DNA of 64,000 nt from Amphibacillus sp052055485 (GCF_052055485.1 NZ_CP197171.1:744001-808000); one strand, 5' to 3'; positions 9,171 through 17,348 are shown, counted from the stretch's first letter. Numbers and translations: made by a program. The notes: a model not told the origin generated them from the sequence alone.

Positions 9171-9988
9171 TTTTTCCTCCCCCTCCAGTTCCAGTTTTTC
9201 GGCGTAGGGGTTTTCTTAAAATTCGATCCTAAATTATCTCTTAATATCTCAACTAATTTATCTTGATCAATATCCCGATGTAACTCACCATTTCGAGTAC
9301 AAGATATACTCCCAGTCTCTTCTGAAACAATAATAGTCAATGCATCGCTTACTTCACTGATCCCCATTGCTGCGCGATGACGTGTCCCCAACTCTTTAGA
9401 AATAAATGGGCTTTCTGAGAGTGGTAAATAGCAGGCCGCTGCCACAATTTCATTTTGATTTATAATAACTGCCCCATCATGCAAAGGCGTATTAGGAACA
9501 AAAATATTAGTTAGCAACTGATGGGTCAGTTGACCCTGAATCGGGATTCCTGTCTCAATATAATCCCCCATGTTCGTTTCACTCTCGATCGTAATCAATG
9601 CCCCAATCCGACGCTTGCCCATGTAAGTACAAGATTTAACAATTGCATCGATCGTTTGATTAAATATCTCTTCTTCCGACCGGCGATTACGACTAAAAAA
9701 ACTCCCTCGCCCAATTTGCTCTAACGCTCTCCTCAGCTCAGGCTGGAATAAGATAATAACGGCAACAGGTCCCCAAACAATAACTTGCTCAATCATGACT
9801 TGCACAGTTTGAAGATTAAGTAAATAGCTAATCAAATATATAAATAAAACAACAAATATTCCTTTTAATAACTGAATGGCCTTTGTACCACGCAATAACA
9901 TAATTAATTTATAGAAAACATACCAGACAAGGGTAATGTCTACCACTATTCTGAGCATATTAAATATATTTAGTCCCTCGCCGAACAT
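9167..9988 (-). CDS. cdaA: Diadenylate cyclase CdaA
   Basis: Makes cyclic di-AMP from two ATP at the membrane. It has 273 residues, with three N-terminal membrane helices (about 8-80), then a coiled linker and the DAC domain. The catalytic DGA (171-173, in PLHDGAVI) and RHR (203-205, in GTRHRAAMG) motifs are intact. The ATG at 9988 has GAGGGATG upstream. It is the first gene of the cdaA-cdaR-glmM operon. c-di-AMP controls potassium and osmolyte transport, so this operon links osmotic signalling to wall precursor supply. Confidence 0.98.
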   Translation of the reverse strand: MFGEGLNIFNMLRIVVDITLVWYVFYKLIMLLRGTKAIQLLKGIFVVLFIYLISYLLNLQTVQVMIEQVIVWGPVAVIILFQPELRRALEQIGRGSFFSRNRRSEEEIFNQTIDAIVKSCTYMGKRRIGALITIESETNMGDYIETGIPIQGQLTHQLLTNIFVPNTPLHDGAVIINQNEIVAAACYLPLSESPFISKELGTRHRAAMGISEVSDALTIIVSEETGSISCTRNGELHRDIDQDKLVEILRDNLGSNFKKTPTPKNWNWRGRKK

Positions 9989-10137
9989 GTTTTACACATC
10001 CCTCTATTCATATAATAACCACTCATTTCAATTGATAGTCACTCATTTTATTATAGCATAACCCTAAAAAACTTAATAATATAAATTATACACCAATAAA
10101 ACCCATTACATAACTAAAAAAATCTTCAAATTTAAAA

Positions 10138-10175
10138 ATAAGGATTGAATATTAATCATACCATTCAATCCTTAT
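10138..10175 (-). terminator. Terminator of the tRNA cluster
   Basis: ATAAGGATTGAAT (10138-10150) pairs perfectly with ATTCAATCCTTAT (10163-10175). On the minus strand the T-run TTATTTTTAAATTTG follows. It ends the transcript that carries the six tRNAs upstream. Confidence 0.88.
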
Positions 10176-10243
10176 TGTGAAATCATATCAAGTTTTAACT
10201 TTAATAAAAATACTTTTAGCGCTAATCCTATCTGAGTAGTGAA

Positions 10244-10316
10244 TGAGCCATGAAGGATTCGAACCTTCGACCCTCTGATTAAAAGTCAGATGCTCTGCCG
10301 ACTGAGCTAATGGCTC
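10244..10316 (-). tRNA. tRNA-Lys(UUU)
   Basis: A 73-nt cloverleaf with acceptor GAGCCAT/ATGGCTC, anticodon loop CTTTTAA (anticodon TTT) and T-loop GGTTCGAATCC. The discriminator is A and no CCA is encoded. It is the last gene of the minus-strand tRNA cluster. Confidence 0.96.
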
Positions 10317-10403
10317 TCGTTAATAAGTGGTTCTATTGATTGCTTAATTGGACGTTCAGTTTGTTGGCCTCTGTATCTCATTGCTAATTCTTAGATGTAT
10401 CTG

Positions 10404-10472
10404 CTTCAGGGTTACTCGTTGCTTATTCGGGAGATGCCATGCTCGTTGCTCTACCTACTGAACTAATAGCTC
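10404..10472 (-). pseudogene. Decayed tRNA copy (duplicated tRNA-Lys neighbourhood)
   Basis: The 5' half keeps tRNA features on the minus strand (acceptor GAGCTAT and D-arm TTCAGTAGGTAGAGC), but the anticodon and T arms are lost. About 45 bp upstream of this remnant (10472-10520, GACGTTCAGTTTGTTG included) is repeated upstream of tRNA-Lys at 10318-10366. A tandem duplication of tRNA-Lys plus spacer followed by decay of one copy explains this. Confidence 0.6.
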
Positions 10473-10621
10473 CGTTAATATGTAGCTCTGTGGATTAATT
10501 TGACGTTCAGTTTGTTGATTCCACTGCTATCACAATGTTAAGTATTCTTTTCTAAAATAGAAAACCCTTTAAAACATTATGTTTTAAAGGGCCCTTATAA
10601 AAATTCACATTAAATAAGTAA

Positions 10622-10696
10622 TGGCTGGGCTAGCTGGATTCGAACCAACGAATGACGGTACCAAAAACCGTTGCCTTACCGCTTGGCTATAGCCCA
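10622..10696 (-). tRNA. tRNA-Gln(UUG)
   Basis: A cloverleaf starting TGGGCTA with anticodon TTG, closely like B. subtilis tRNA-Gln. G73 and a genomically encoded CCA are present. Confidence 0.95.
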
Positions 10697-10751
10697 TTAA
10701 TATAACAACACACTTGAAACAACTGTTTAAATTATAACAATATGAAGTAAA

Positions 10752-10837
10752 TGGTGGAGGGAGTAGGACTCGAACCTACGAACCCGATGGGAGCGGATTT
10801 ACAGTCCGCCGCGTTTGGCCAACTTCGCTATCCCTCC
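10752..10837 (-). tRNA. tRNA-Tyr(GUA)
   Basis: An 86-nt class II tRNA with a long variable arm (CCGCTCCCATCGGG region), acceptor GGAGGGA/TCCCTCC and anticodon GTA. CCA is encoded. Confidence 0.96.
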
Positions 10838-10865
10838 AATATATTTTTATATTATATAATTACTA

Positions 10866-10938
<73 letters not shown>

Positions 10939-11137
10939 TTAATAAAAAATTTAGTTGATATTTATTATGGTACTCACCTAGTATTATCGCCATGTTAAAA
11001 GTTTATTCAATGAAGTTTTAATTCTTGCAAATTCGAATATAAAATTTATTCGAAATTTAAATACACCGACATCACTCAAAGTATATTAAGCAGAATGTCC
11101 GTTCATTCTTCCATCAAATAAGTTAGGATGGTACAAA

Positions 11138-11213
11138 TGGTGGAGGATGCAGGGCTCGAACCTGCGACCCCCTGCTTGTAAGGCAGGTGCTCTCCCAGCT
11201 GAGCTAATCCTCC
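11138..11213 (-). tRNA. tRNA-Val(UAC)
   Basis: Acceptor GGAGGAT/ATCCTCC and anticodon loop CTTACAA (TAC), with A73 and an encoded CCA. Confidence 0.96.
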
Positions 11214-11395
11214 GTTCCAACGTACAGAATATAGCTAGTACTTATGTTATGACAAGGATGAATAATCGCACTAAGAAAGTCGAGGAATACTTATACTGCA
11301 AGAATAAACTCTAGCTGTGCTCATTCTGAGCCCTAGATCTTTACAAATTAAACATGCCTTCCTTCTAACTAGACTATCCCAAATAAAATATATGA

Positions 11396-11467
11396 TGACC
11401 CGTACGGGATTCGAACCCGTGTTACCGCCGTGAAAGGGCGGTGTCTTAACCGCTTGACCAACGGGCC
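11396..11467 (-). tRNA. tRNA-Glu(UUC)
   Basis: Acceptor GGCCCGT/ACGGGTC and anticodon loop CTTTCAC (TTC). The discriminator A is followed by TCA rather than CCA. It is the first intact tRNA downstream of the integrated element and, before integration, would have followed tRNA-Thr(GGU) in the rrn operon. Confidence 0.95.
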
Positions 11468-11486
11468 ATTTTTTAAAAATTACGAA

Positions 11487-11529
11487 AGCTTCCAAACGGA
11501 TTTGAACCGTTGACCCCTTCCTTACCATG
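11487..11529 (-). other. Distal attachment site: displaced 3' half of tRNA-Thr(GGU)
   Basis: These 43 bp are identical to 23884-23926, the anticodon-loop-to-3'-end half of the intact tRNA-Thr(GGU). No 5' half is present here. This is the displaced tRNA fragment expected when a tyrosine-recombinase element inserts into a tRNA gene and restores it with its own copy of the 3' end. Confidence 0.9.
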
Positions 11530-11575
11530 AAGTCAGGAGTGACTATCAATGACTCTCAAATTTGACACAAAGATT

Positions 11576-11603
11576 ATTATATCGCATTTTATTCTTTTGT
11601 CAA
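11576..11603 (-). promoter_or_regulatory. Consensus promoter inside the element firing outward into the tRNA cluster
   Basis: On the minus strand TTGACA (11603-11598), 16 bases, then TATAAT (11581-11576). It lies 47-74 bp inside the element, beyond the attachment repeat, and points toward tRNA-Glu, -Val, -Thr, -Tyr, -Gln and -Lys. The rrn promoters that would originally have driven these tRNAs are now more than 12 kb away, behind a terminator. Confidence 0.85.
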
Positions 11604-11836
11604 CTATCAAATTATTTGAATTTACCCATTTTACGAAAGTTGTGATCATTTGGTTGATAAAATGTTGAGAGTGAGACCAAAATTGGTTTGATACCTTGAA
11701 AGCTCGAAATGACGACACACCAAATAGAATGTCCGAAAATCGCACATTTGAACCGCTATTCAATTGTTTGAGTCACCAGAAGCTAAGTTGATTTGAGCGC
11801 CGTTTGACTTTGTGAAAATGTTTAATTCCCACCGTA

Positions 11837-13009
11837 TCAAAAGAGAGAATATGGCTCACACCTCGAATAAATCGGTAAAGATAAAACTTCACCTTGGACA
11901 AGGCATTGGAGGATCGGGCTCGAGCTAAAATAATCTGTGTATGGGTTGTCTTTTTTTTCGATCGCCAAAGAATAGTGACCAATGATGCAATTAAGAAGCG
12001 TATAAAGGATACGTAAAGAGCTGAGTAACATCGTTTGAATTTTCTCTAACTTAAATTCTTGCTTTTGGACACGGAAGAGCTCTTCGATTCGCCATCTCGT
12101 AATGTAGCCTTTCAAAATCCATAAGACATCTTTTTTACTTTTAATGATATGATTCGTTAGGAGTTTCATTGGTTTTTTTCCATACCCATAAACAACGACC
12201 ATATTGAGTGGCGTATCCTTTAAAGTAGGGAGCTTCACCTGAATATGGCTCACTTTTAGAGCGTATTGGACACCCTGAATTTCCGTTCTAAAGTTAATCT
12301 TTCCTTTCCGTCTATTCGCAAGATCTGGCACTTTTATACGCCGGTTTTTGTGGATGAGGTAGCGATTATCTTTTAATCGTGTGATGAAAAAATGCTTTAA
12401 ACTGTGAACATAATTAAACATGTCATTACTGTCATAAAGCCGATCCATCACGAAAGTGCACTTCTGTTCGTCCATCAATCGATCAATGGTGTTGAAGCCT
12501 TTCGCTTTTTCTACATTCATACTCTCAAATCCGTCTTCTTGTGCAGAACAGACATGTGTATAAAGGGAAAGTGGATGCTTCGTTTTGGCAGTAGAGAGGG
12601 CAAAGTTAATGGTTGTGTACCCTTTTTCAATGGTCTTCTTTGAGCCATCATGAATCTGACCGAGGGCTTCCATTTTCTCAGCGTAGGGTTTAGCAATATC
12701 CGATTCATCAACAATGACTAAAGGGTTGTCTGGAATGGATGTATGTAAAGTATCTAAGTAATTGCTGTGGACACATCGCAAGTCTTCATCTTGCGCTGCA
12801 TTCCGCGAGAGACGTTTGATGGTATAGGTCAAGTCAATCGCTTCATTCAATGAACGGGCGATTTCAGATAGGAAGATGTGTTGAGATTTAGAAATGCCAT
12901 AGAGGAGATCCAAATAGAATTTCTGACGTGATTTAGAAAGATTTTGAGTTAATTTATTTGAAAAAGTTCGAAGATTTCGTTTTGTTTGGTACATTTCTTT
13001 GGAATTCAT
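11837..13009 (-). CDS. IS4-family DDE transposase
   Basis: A 390-residue transposase. The DDE residues are recognisable: the first Asp in LVIVDESDIAKPY (near 100), the second in FVMDRLYDS (near 190) and the Glu in the IS4 signature Y-x2-R-x3-E-x6-K (YITRWRIEELFRVQK, near 310). It appears full length and intact. The ATG at 13009 follows a weak ribosome site. I could not identify the terminal inverted repeats. Two hairpins lie at 13089-13163 just beyond its promoter side. It is probably a secondary insertion into the larger element. Confidence 0.85.
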   Translation of the reverse strand: MNSKEMYQTKRNLRTFSNKLTQNLSKSRQKFYLDLLYGISKSQHIFLSEIARSLNEAIDLTYTIKRLSRNAAQDEDLRCVHSNYLDTLHTSIPDNPLVIVDESDIAKPYAEKMEALGQIHDGSKKTIEKGYTTINFALSTAKTKHPLSLYTHVCSAQEDGFESMNVEKAKGFNTIDRLMDEQKCTFVMDRLYDSNDMFNYVHSLKHFFITRLKDNRYLIHKNRRIKVPDLANRRKGKINFRTEIQGVQYALKVSHIQVKLPTLKDTPLNMVVVYGYGKKPMKLLTNHIIKSKKDVLWILKGYITRWRIEELFRVQKQEFKLEKIQTMLLSSLRILYTLLNCIIGHYSLAIEKKDNPYTDYFSSSPILQCLVQGEVLSLPIYSRCEPYSLF

Positions 13010-13088
13010 GGTAAAATAGGGTCAACTCCTGTTCGTTATTTTTTGTTTTGTGGTGATTCAATTATAACACGGAACAGGGTCAAAAGAG

Positions 13089-13163
13089 TCCACAGATTGA
13101 ATCTGTGGATAGATGAAAAGCCCGAGAAATCCATGTTTTCCACATGTGAATTCCTCGGGCTTT
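13089..13163. other. Two adjacent hairpins beside the IS4-type transposase
   Basis: TCCACAGAT/ATCTGTGGA (13089-13109) is followed by AAAGCCCGAG/CTCGGGCTTT (13117-13163), the second with a partly paired inner loop. The second has T-rich flanks on both strands and could act as a bidirectional terminator near the insertion-sequence edge. Confidence 0.5.
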
Positions 13164-13247
13164 CACTTTATAGTTGAAGGCTATGATTTTTTGGGTAAAT
13201 TCAAATAAAAAAATATGGACTATTTAGCAATTTGTTTGCTAGAAGTA

Positions 13248-13276
13248 TTAACATTAATACTCGTTTGAGTTATAAT
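13248..13276 (+). promoter_or_regulatory. Promoter of the small-peptide transcript
   Basis: TTAACA (13248-13253), a 17-base spacer and a perfect TATAAT (13271-13276), about 33 bp before the first small membrane peptide. Confidence 0.8.
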
Positions 13277-13308
13277 ATAATTAACAAGTCATAGGGAGGT
13301 GATAAAAA

Positions 13309-13422
13309 ATGATTGAAGATATAATAAAGTGCTTAACAGCAATTGTACTGTTAAGCACAGCGATTCTAAACTTCTTAACAGCTTCCCAGCAAAGTAAGAA
13401 TAAGAATCGCAAAGAAAAATGA
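13309..13422 (+). CDS. 37-residue hydrophobic peptide, type I toxin-like
   Basis: ATG at 13309 behind an excellent ribosome site (GGGAGGTGAT). The 37-residue product has one membrane helix (about residues 8-25) and a strongly basic tail (SKNKNRKEK). This layout is typical of small membrane toxins of type I toxin-antitoxin systems and of holin-like toxins in Firmicute prophages, but the family is not certain. It has its own strong promoter and is followed by a GGAGC-TTCG-GCTCC hairpin. I could not identify an antisense RNA by eye. Confidence 0.6.
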   Translation: MIEDIIKCLTAIVLLSTAILNFLTASQQSKNKNRKEK

Positions 13423-13430
13423 TAGGGAAT

Positions 13431-13446
13431 AGGAGCTTCGGCTCCT
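13431..13446 (+). terminator. TTCG-tetraloop hairpin between the two small peptides
   Basis: AGGAGC-TTCG-GCTCCT is a very stable stem-loop. It lacks an immediate T-run (CCCTGTCCTTATT follows), so it may be a partial terminator or an RNA-stability element. Confidence 0.6.
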
Positions 13447-13483
13447 CCCTGTCCTTATTATATCAAATAAGGAGGTAAAAATC

Positions 13484-13570
13484 ATGTCAATTATATTTTA
13501 TATCGCTGTATTTGTACTTGCCTGCAGTGGCTTGTTTATTGCCATTAAAAATTATAAAGAAAAGAAGTGA
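13484..13570 (+). CDS. 28-residue single-helix membrane peptide
   Basis: ATG at 13484 behind AAGGAGGT with ideal spacing. The product is 28 residues: a membrane helix (about residues 3-21, including one Cys) and a Lys-rich tail (KNYKEKK). It is the second small membrane peptide on the same transcript, and its stop overlaps the GTG of the next gene (GTGA), implying coupled translation. Function is unknown. The pairing with a small DNA-binding protein resembles a peptide/regulator module. Confidence 0.6.
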   Translation: MSIIFYIAVFVLACSGLFIAIKNYKEKK

Positions 13571-13773
13571 AACAAGTGTATGCTGATTCAACAAAAATCA
13601 AATGGCTTTTAGAAAACTTTACACCGTACTACATTCATAAGCACACGTCTGTCAGTCAATCAAATATTAATGATTTAAAGCGTGGTAAACGTAAAATAGA
13701 GAATCTTTCTATTGCCGTCGGCGCCAAACTTACCGAACTAGCCATAAAAGAACAAGAAACCACTCAAGAATAG
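13567..13773 (+). CDS. Small phage-type DNA-binding protein
   Basis: A 68-residue protein beginning at a GTG that overlaps the stop of the preceding peptide. Residues about 18-50 (YYIHKHTSVSQSNINDLKRG) look like a helix-turn-helix of the Cro/XRE type common in lactic and Bacillus phages. It probably represses its own transcript. A stem closes the transcript immediately after the stop. Confidence 0.65.
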   Translation: MKQVYADSTKIKWLLENFTPYYIHKHTSVSQSNINDLKRGKRKIENLSIAVGAKLTELAIKEQETTQE

Positions 13774-13790
13774 CTTTTTTGAGTGGTTTC
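13756..13790. terminator. Convergent-gene hairpin
   Basis: GAAACCACTCAA (13756-13767) pairs with TTGAGTGGTTTC (13779-13790). It overlaps the 3' ends of the plus-strand regulator and the minus-strand 43-residue gene and probably ends both. Confidence 0.7.
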
Positions 13791-13920
13791 ATTGTGCATA
13801 ATTTTCCTCTAACTCATCTAACAGCTTTAAAAATTCACTTTCTTCTTTGGTTAAATTTTTTTTATTCAATAGCTTCACACCGATCTGAAAGCTTTTTACT
13901 ATGAACTGTTCAATAGTCAT
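13789..13920 (-). CDS. 43-residue hypothetical protein
   Basis: ATG at 13920 with GGAGGT upstream gives a 43-residue amphipathic protein with a Glu-rich C-terminus (a region of alternating K and E, then LLDELEENY), probably a helical hairpin. No family is recognised. It is convergent with the small-peptide transcript. Confidence 0.55.
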   Translation of the reverse strand: MTIEQFIVKSFQIGVKLLNKKNLTKEESEFLKLLDELEENYAQ

Positions 13921-13937
13921 AATAAACCTCCATTAAA

Positions 13938-13957
13938 AAAGCCCTAGAGTGGGCTTT
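13938..13957 (-). terminator. Terminator of the 77-residue gene
   Basis: AAAGCCC/GGGCTTT with a 6-base loop, followed on the minus strand by TTTTTTAATG. Confidence 0.75.
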
Positions 13958-14189
13958 ATAAATTAATAAAATGTTTAACAAAGTCTCTACCAAACTTAGA
14001 AATTCTTAATCTATCTTTTGCCTTAGGTTTTAAATTCAAATTACTTTTTACTTTTATCATTTTCTTTCTAGGATTCGATAGTGCATCTTGCATAGATTTT
14101 ACAGTTTTATGGAGATCATTTATTGCATCAATTGAATTTTTTAAATCTTTTTCAGCTGCATCATCATACTGATTTTCAAGTAAACCCAT
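13956..14189 (-). CDS. 77-residue hypothetical protein truncated or re-started next to IS21
   Basis: A basic protein (KPKAKDRLRISKFGRDF near the C-terminus) with a coiled N-terminal half. Its first codon lies directly at the IS21 end (14191), so the native upstream region has been displaced and the true N-terminus may be lost. No family is recognised. It has its own terminator. Confidence 0.5.
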   Translation of the reverse strand: MGLLENQYDDAAEKDLKNSIDAINDLHKTVKSMQDALSNPRKKMIKVKSNLNLKPKAKDRLRISKFGRDFVKHFINL

Positions 14190-14226
14190 TTGTGACCGTC
14201 AAGTAAAAAGACACAATTTATGCTCA

Positions 14227-14991
14227 TTAATTTGAAACACTTTCTTGCCCAAATATGGTCGATCTATGTTTCATTCGATAACTATCTTCATTTAGATGAA
14301 TGATTTCAACTCGGTGTAGAATTCTATCTAATATAGCTGTTGTAATTGCTTGGTCACCTAATAGCTCTCCCCACTCTTTAGGTGCTTTATTTGAAGTTAA
14401 AATGATGGATGATTGATTGTATAAATCATTAATCAAGTGGAAGAACATATTAGCTTCCTGTGAATCCATCGCCATAAACATCAAATCATCAATAATAACT
14501 AAGTCTGCATCTCTTATTCTTTTCATTCTCGTCTGTGATTTTCGAGTAATTTCTTCCGTTTTTAATACATGAATAAGGTCTCCCATCGTAGTAAAGATAA
14601 CCTTGTAACCTTGGTTTAACGCTTCGATTCCTAATCCAATTGATATGTGAGTTTTCCCACTACCTGGTGGTCCTAATAGAATGATATTGTGTAACTGTTC
14701 TATCCAAGTTAAATCCTTCAACCTATTCAAATGTTTATTGCTTAATGATTTCTGTTCTTTTATATTGAATTCCTCTAATGTCTTTTGGAACGGAAATGTA
14801 GCCCATTTAAATCGTTTTTCTAACTGCTTTTCTTCTCTGCGAGTTTGTTCATATTTTACTACATCTAGGAGGAACTGAGTAAAGGAGGAATCCTTTTGCT
14901 CAGCCTCTCTAATTAATGCAGGAAGGTGATTTGCTGTTTCTGTTAAACGTAGAGTTCTCATCAATTCTTGTAATTGATTTAACTGGCTCAT
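14227..14991 (-). CDS. istB: IS21 helper ATPase IstB
   Basis: A 254-residue DnaC-like AAA+ ATPase. The Walker A motif is GPPGSGKTH (near 108) and Walker B is LVIIDDLMF (near 165). It assembles the IstA transposase on DNA and selects targets. It overlaps istA by 4 bp. Full length, with no visible defects. Confidence 0.95.
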   Translation of the reverse strand: MSQLNQLQELMRTLRLTETANHLPALIREAEQKDSSFTQFLLDVVKYEQTRREEKQLEKRFKWATFPFQKTLEEFNIKEQKSLSNKHLNRLKDLTWIEQLHNIILLGPPGSGKTHISIGLGIEALNQGYKVIFTTMGDLIHVLKTEEITRKSQTRMKRIRDADLVIIDDLMFMAMDSQEANMFFHLINDLYNQSSIILTSNKAPKEWGELLGDQAITTAILDRILHRVEIIHLNEDSYRMKHRSTIFGQESVSN

Positions 14992-16556
14992 ACTGGATCA
15001 CCTTCCAATATGGCAGTATAGGCATTCACTTCTCGTTTTTGAGCTTCTGTTTCCATAACCCAAGCTGAAACTCCTTTTACTCGTGTTACATTCTTAGCGG
15101 TATCATTTGGTGTATCTTCCATTTGTCGATGTCGTTTTAAATAGGCAACGACATCGCTAAAATCTGTGGCACCATAAAGATTCCTCTTTATACACTCTTT
15201 CAATGCTGTTGATAGAATTTCTTTGTTATTTGTTTTTGTCTCTTTTATTATCATTTGGAGTTGATCCCTAATATATCGAGGGTACTTCCCTTTTACTGCT
15301 TGTAGATAATCATAAGCCATCTCACTGTCATTAAAATGCTCGGCAACTGTATTCATAAATGCATCAATACCCTTTGTTCTATCACGGCTATGTTTTCTAT
15401 CTTTAATCAATAACCCTTTCTCGTCAGGGATCGTATGCTTTGCTATGATTTCACCTGTTTCAGGGCTATAAATGATTAATTCTCTTTCCTCCGTTTCCTT
15501 AATGCAGACCGTTTCGTACTTGCCAAACGTCCCCAATGGTAGAGTATAACGGTTAGATAAATATCGAATGGTATTGTCCTTATGGACACATCTTGATATA
15601 CTATTTTCATAGTTATATTTTATATCTATATTTTTGGTGACTGGTCTTAAGTGTTGTCTTTCCAGGGAAAATACTTCGACCGGTCTCTTTTTTGTTGTAT
15701 GGTGAATTTTATAGTTTCCAGTTCTATGAAGCCATTCCCACCCTTGTTCATTCCAAGAATCAATGTTATGAAAAACTCGATGTTTAGCGAAATTATGTTT
15801 AATAAATCCAACTACATTTTCAATTTTTCCTTTGCTCTCTGGATCCGCCTTGCGGCAAACACGAAGGTTTAGATTCCTAGATTCTTTATATTGTTGGAAC
15901 TCTTGTGTTAAAATTAAATCCCCACCATTCTCACTGACAACGATTAAACTATCTTGGTCATATACCAATTCACCTGGAATTCCTCCATACCACTTAAATG
16001 CATTTTCATGTGCTTTAATGACATCTTGGGTAGTAAATGGCCTATCCAACCATTCCATATATTTATATCTAGAATTAGATAGTACAAATGCTATAAAGTT
16101 TAATTTTACTTCCTTACTGTCTGCTGCCTTCTGTTTCGTATGACCAAAATCAACTTGTATTTGCTCACCCATAGGTGAATCGAGAATAGCCTCATAAATT
16201 CGTGGTGAAGTTTCCTTTCTTATTTTATATTCCTCTCGAAGTTCTCTAACATAGGAGCGAACCGTACTTTCACCTACTTCTAAATCTTCGTATCTTTCTT
16301 TTAGCCAATCTTCTACTTGTGCCGCAGACATATCTGGATGTTCTCTTAGCCAGGATAAAATTAGTTCTTTATAAGGATCTAATTTCTTACTTCTGGTTTG
16401 AATGGAATCAACCCACTTAGACATATCCGAAGGATTCTTTTTTAGATAACGATGAACGGTTGATCTTGAGATTCCTAGTTTTTCAGCTACCTTTGTCTTA
16501 CTAAAACCCTTTTTAATTAATTGATGTATTTCCATATACATTTCCCACTTATCCAC
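14988..16556 (-). CDS. istA: IS21 transposase IstA
   Basis: Has an N-terminal helix-turn-helix (FSKTKVAEKLGISRSTVHRY) and an rve-type integrase core with DDE residues (VDFGH with the first Asp; YDQDSL with the second; the Glu in SKGKIENVV). I start it at the GTG at 16556, giving 522 residues, because GGAGG lies seven bases upstream. An ATG at 16604 would add 16 residues without a good ribosome site. It appears intact, so this IS could still be active. Confidence 0.93.
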   Translation of the reverse strand: MDKWEMYMEIHQLIKKGFSKTKVAEKLGISRSTVHRYLKKNPSDMSKWVDSIQTRSKKLDPYKELILSWLREHPDMSAAQVEDWLKERYEDLEVGESTVRSYVRELREEYKIRKETSPRIYEAILDSPMGEQIQVDFGHTKQKAADSKEVKLNFIAFVLSNSRYKYMEWLDRPFTTQDVIKAHENAFKWYGGIPGELVYDQDSLIVVSENGGDLILTQEFQQYKESRNLNLRVCRKADPESKGKIENVVGFIKHNFAKHRVFHNIDSWNEQGWEWLHRTGNYKIHHTTKKRPVEVFSLERQHLRPVTKNIDIKYNYENSISRCVHKDNTIRYLSNRYTLPLGTFGKYETVCIKETEERELIIYSPETGEIIAKHTIPDEKGLLIKDRKHSRDRTKGIDAFMNTVAEHFNDSEMAYDYLQAVKGKYPRYIRDQLQMIIKETKTNNKEILSTALKECIKRNLYGATDFSDVVAYLKRHRQMEDTPNDTAKNVTRVKGVSAWVMETEAQKREVNAYTAILEGDPV

Positions 16557-16685
16557 CTTTACGTCCTCCACTGTTCTGTATGTTTTGATATAAACATTGT
16601 ACAATGGAAGTTCTTATTATTAATATTTTTGTGTAAATAAGTGTGTCTTTTTATCTAGCAAAAACTGTCTACTCTAGTTTAGCAG

Positions 16686-17306
16686 TCACACCATTCTTAA
16701 AAGGTTTTCCCGAACTGCTTCATATTGACTATATTCTATATTGAATTCTTCTAAGATGTCTCTATAAGTTTTAACGTCATCATTATCATCATAATAACCA
16801 GGTTGATAAGATAACCGAAGGGAAGCAATATCCAAAAGAGTTAAACGATCTAAAGTATCATAATATAAATAAGCGATATCAAAATTTACATTTTCCGCCT
16901 TCGTAACCTGTACAAAACCGTTTACCATATATTCTATTTTTTCTTCCTGATTAGTTTCACTCACTTTATCAAAGAATAATTCAAAAATTTTATCAACTTT
17001 GATTTTGTTTTTTTCATTTTTTTGTAACAGATTCTCTTTAATTAAATCAATTCTTTTATTTAATTCTTCAAGTGCTTTTTTTATATTCTGAATTTTCCGC
17101 TCAGTTCTGTAAGCAGAAATAGCTCCTCCAACTGCTGGAATCATAGAACCAAGCACATCAATTCCTACTGTTGAGACTATCCCAAACGAACTCTCAGTAA
17201 TAGTATCTTGAACCATCTCTTTTAGCGCATCTGTTCCATAATCACTCATAACATTTAATATGTGTTCTGTTAAAAAACCTCGAACTGCCTCTGATTTTTT
17301 AGTCAT
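16686..17306 (-). CDS. 206-residue unknown protein with a glycine-rich hydrophobic segment
   Basis: Start ATG at 17306 behind AAAGGGAG. Residues about 40-65 are hydrophobic and Gly-rich (GIVSTVGIDVLGSMIPAVGG), followed by a long charged helix (about 70-110) and an acidic C-terminal half. This suggests a membrane-inserting or pore-like segment plus a helical domain. No family is recognised. It sits in the accessory block of the phage-like element, upstream of the IS21 insertion, and its promoter carries a TGTCGAA box shared with the gene at 19153. A role in phage exclusion is speculation from context. Confidence 0.6.
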   Translation of the reverse strand: MTKKSEAVRGFLTEHILNVMSDYGTDALKEMVQDTITESSFGIVSTVGIDVLGSMIPAVGGAISAYRTERKIQNIKKALEELNKRIDLIKENLLQKNEKNKIKVDKIFELFFDKVSETNQEEKIEYMVNGFVQVTKAENVNFDIAYLYYDTLDRLTLLDIASLRLSYQPGYYDDNDDVKTYRDILEEFNIEYSQYEAVRENLLRMV

Positions 17307-17319
17307 ACCATCGCTCCCT

Positions 17320-17348
17320 TTTATTGTGCTAAAGATATGATTCGACAA
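17320..17348 (-). promoter_or_regulatory. Promoter module with Spo0A-box-like TGTCGAA
   Basis: On the minus strand TTTTTTGTCGAATCATAT ends at the start of the spacer and CAATAAAA follows at -10 distance (TTGTCG-N17-AATAAA). The same arrangement occurs at 19463-19491. TGTCGAA is the core of the Spo0A-binding 0A box. Confidence 0.45.

Larger units (their letters stand above)
14191..16668 (-). mobile_element. IS21-family insertion sequence
   Basis: Contains istA and istB in the usual overlapping order. The two ends share TAAAAAGACACA in inverted orientation (14204-14215 and 16643-16654) within longer imperfect repeats, as IS21 ends do. Exact ends and the target duplication could not be fixed by eye. 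Confidence 0.8.

Noticed and set aside
11271..11982. Several minus-strand frames across tRNA-Glu and the left end of the element
   Set aside because: They overlap tRNA genes, the attachment repeat and the promoter, and one overlaps the transposase in another frame.
12986..13177. Plus-strand frame near the transposase promoter
   Set aside because: It spans the transposase start region and two hairpins, with no ribosome site.
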